Shown here: positions 6,919-8,509 of the stretch, one piece after another
How the letters are laid out: every line of letters starts with the position of its first letter
How positions within the stretch are numbered: the stretch's first letter is position 1
From: XYA12-FULL-58-9 sp001798605
GTDB lineage: Bacteria > Myxococcota > XYA12-FULL-58-9
Direction of reading: 5' to 3'
DNA: 8,509 nucleotides
Assembly: GCA_036736205.1 (NCBI GenBank)
Contig: DAINMX010000270.1
Location: 1-8,509, forward strand
Made by a program: the position numbers and the translations under genes
The notes under the pieces: generated by a model
Database searches by the model: none
Told to the model about the DNA's origin: nothing
What the model saw: the letters and a program-made list of their open reading frames with translations, nothing else

Positions 6919-8121
6919 TCATCCAGACGTCATCCGACAGACAAGATCGTGGAATTTTGGACGCAGGAGGTTGATGCCATCGACGTTTCTGCGGCTGGGA
7001 AAGACTCGATTGGAGAGCAACGCCACCGACAGGCAGAGCTCGAGGTCGACCCACAACGAGCAACCTGTGAAGCCGAGATGACCCACTGCGCCGCGGGGCC
7101 CCCGACCCATGAATGTACCGGCGCTCGATGAGTCGCCGGATGGCATGTCAAAACCTAGGGCGCGCTTGGGGCCAGTTGATTCGGTGTCCTCTTTGGCAAA
7201 TTGCGCGAGAGTCTCGCCGGCACCCAATCTCGTTGCTCCGCCAATTTCCTCGATGAGGGCAGAGCCGTAGCGCGCCATGTCTGTGGCAGTGGAGAATAGG
7301 CCGGCGTGGCCGGCGACGCCTCCGAGAGCGTAGGCGTTGTCGTCATCGACATCTCCCGGATACGCTCGCGGAGGTTGTCGTGGAACTGAGTAGGTCTGCC
7401 CCGGCGCGGGTTCGCGCGGCCGCGTTGTACCAGTGACAACAATGTGCCGGTCAGCAAAGCTCGAGCGAAACTCCCCGAGGCCGTGAAACCTGGTTCCATC
7501 CAGACCCAGTGGCCGAGCGACCAGATCAACAAACAGAGCGTCCAGTGGTTTGCTGGCAACCACCTCACAAACATGGCCGAGAACAATGAAACCGAGATCG
7601 CTGTAAACCCGTTCACCGCGGGGTCGAGTCAGGGGAGCACCCATGACGCGCTTGAGGATCAGCGCACGCGAGGCAGTGAAAGCCGCCCGTCGGGTGCCTG
7701 CCATCAGACAGTCGCTGGCAGGCCAAACCGGGCCGGCGATCGGGTGTCGCATCGCCTCGAGGAAAAGCGGCTCCCAAGCAGAAAGACCGCTCGTGTGCGC
7801 CAAGAGATCACGGACCGTGACCTCACCCTTCTCGTTGGCGGCAAAGGCCGGGAGGTACCTAGCGACTGGGGCGTGGAGCTCGAGCTTGCCCTGAGCCACC
7901 AAGATCGCGGTGACAGTCGTGGTGCAAACCATCTTGGTGAGGCTTGCGACGTCAAAGATGCTCGCTGCACTGACTCGCCCATTCTCATCGCCGCCGTGCG
8001 CTGAGACGTGCACCAACTCGCCATCAACGATGACTGCTGATTGAGCTGCAGCAAACGCACCCTCGCGAAGCGCCTCCTCGATGCAGAGCGAGAGTTCCTC
8101 TATGTGCGGCTGTGACATCAC
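6919..8121 (-). CDS. Serine hydrolase of the beta-lactamase / penicillin-binding-like family
   Basis: 400 residues from GTG 8121, or 399 from the adjacent ATG 8118, which is equally plausible. The three family motifs occur in order and at family spacing: S60-L-T-K63 (nucleophile Ser and general-base Lys, in ASIFDVASLTK), Y173-S-D175 in the position of the Y-x-N motif, and H348-L-G-F-T-G353 replacing KTG. The LLAHTSGL segment (106-113) is also typical. The HxGFTG and YSD variants are those of esterase-, D-aminopeptidase- and EstB-like members rather than true class C beta-lactamases, so I expect ester or amide hydrolysis and not antibiotic resistance. There is no N-terminal signal peptide, so it appears cytoplasmic, unusual beside an exported neighbour. 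The upstream gene stops at TGA 8124-8122 and this one begins immediately (TGAGTGATG), with no Shine-Dalgarno in reach, suggesting translation by re-initiation. Confidence 0.88.
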   Translation of the reverse strand: MMSQPHIEELSLCIEEALREGAFAAAQSAVIVDGELVHVSAHGGDENGRVSAASIFDVASLTKMVCTTTVTAILVAQGKLELHAPVARYLPAFAANEKGEVTVRDLLAHTSGLSAWEPLFLEAMRHPIAGPVWPASDCLMAGTRRAAFTASRALILKRVMGAPLTRPRGERVYSDLGFIVLGHVCEVVASKPLDALFVDLVARPLGLDGTRFHGLGEFRSSFADRHIVVTGTTRPREPAPGQTYSVPRQPPRAYPGDVDDDNAYALGGVAGHAGLFSTATDMARYGSALIEEIGGATRLGAGETLAQFAKEDTESTGPKRALGFDMPSGDSSSAGTFMGRGPRGAVGHLGFTGCSLWVDLELCLSVALLSNRVFPSRRNVDGINLLRPKFHDLVCRMTSG

Positions 8122-8509
8122 TCAATACGACAGAGTGAGACTCCAACTGTCTAACCGGCCGCTGTCCCCCCCGGAACCGTCGGTGATATAGAGCGTCCAG
8201 TCGCCCCCCGCTGCGATGGCGTTGAAGTCGCCGAGACTGCCCTCTGGGCGATAGGTACCCGTATACGGCGGAATGCCCGCGGTAATGGCGATTGCCGCGT
8301 CATCATCAAATACGGTGTGCACCATGTTGTTGCCACCGCCACCGTTGGCTGTGCTGAGCGCAATGCACTCGCCAGATGCATGTCCGAGGAAGATATGTAA
8401 GTCGCCTATCCAAGGATGGGTGATGTTCACCTCGACGCTCACGTCCACCACCGCCCCTCCGGCCGGTACACCAATGACAGACTTGAGGCCCGCACTTGCG
8501 CTGCAGGCG
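8122..8509 (-). CDS. C-terminal P domain (proprotein convertase type) of a secreted protein (5' partial)
   Basis: The frame is open to the right edge, giving 128 visible residues and a stop at 8124-8122. They match the P/Homo B domain in order: VSVEVNITHPWIGDLHIFL, then SGECIALS, a Gly/Asn-rich loop NGGGGNN, the TVFDDDA motif, PPYTGTYRPEGSLGDF, GGDWTLYITD and finally DSGRLDSWSLTL. In bacteria this beta-sandwich domain is found at the C terminus of secreted subtilisin-like or metallopeptidases and other extracellular proteins, where it can aid folding, stability or binding. The part that would identify the host protein lies outside the window. A GTG at 8451 is only an internal codon. It directly precedes, and probably is co-transcribed with, the serine hydrolase. 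Confidence 0.9.
   Translation of the reverse strand, partial: ACSASAGLKSVIGVPAGGAVVDVSVEVNITHPWIGDLHIFLGHASGECIALSTANGGGGNNMVHTVFDDDAAIAITAGIPPYTGTYRPEGSLGDFNAIAAGGDWTLYITDGSGGDSGRLDSWSLTLSY

Noticed and set aside
7444..8004. Plus-strand open frame (186 codons) opposite the serine hydrolase
   Set aside because: It is fully antisense to the conserved SxxK and YSD regions. The product is low in hydrophobic structure, and no ribosome binding site or family resemblance is seen.
6919..8121. Antibiotic-resistance beta-lactamase
   Set aside because: The KTG motif is replaced by HLGFTG, Y-x-N by YSD, and there is no signal peptide for export to the periplasm.

Overview
The window looks like a piece of a high-GC, Gram-negative, probably myxobacterial (Myxococcota / former Deltaproteobacteria) genome. 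This is inferred from the gene content: large secreted or lipoprotein-like proteins with thrombospondin type 3 (TSP3) repeats, lamin-tail and P domains, a six-fold NHL propeller, and an outer-membrane barrel with a C-terminal Phe. No rRNA or other taxonomic marker is present. A run of exactly 100 Ns at 5880-5979 shows that this is a scaffolded draft assembly.

Left half, + strand. A very long CDS enters from the left edge and ends at 3530. It begins with a 15-bp tandem repeat that encodes an Asx/Gly/Leu linker. A complete metal-dependent amidohydrolase follows (HxH, His, His, Asp all present), then TSP3 calcium-binding repeats, an OB-fold-like region, Ig-like modules and a lamin-tail-like domain. 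After 35 bp comes an exported NHL-repeat protein (3566-5053) with six blades spaced 61-62 residues apart. After 11 bp comes a GPH-family (MFS_2) sugar-type cation symporter (5065-6243), interrupted by the N gap. The three are probably one transcription unit whose promoter lies left of the window. The inferred theme is a surface hydrolase, a surface propeller protein and an inner-membrane importer; the substrate cannot be read from the sequence.

Right half, - strand. Only 12 bp after the symporter stop, the stop of a small outer-membrane beta-barrel protein is reached in convergent orientation. Its start is best placed at GTG 6774, and upstream lies a 144-bp region with a 30-bp direct repeat. 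Further upstream on the same strand is a serine hydrolase of the beta-lactamase/penicillin-binding-like family (6919-8121), apparently translationally coupled to the C-terminal P domain (proprotein convertase-type) of a protein that runs off the right edge (8122-8509).

I found no RNA genes, CRISPR array, insertion sequence or phage genes. No stretch over 300 bases lacks a gene. The least ordinary items are the multi-domain amidohydrolase, the phase-preserving 15-bp repeat, the regular NHL propeller and the tandem repeat in front of the barrel gene. I see no convincing evidence of a wholly new system.
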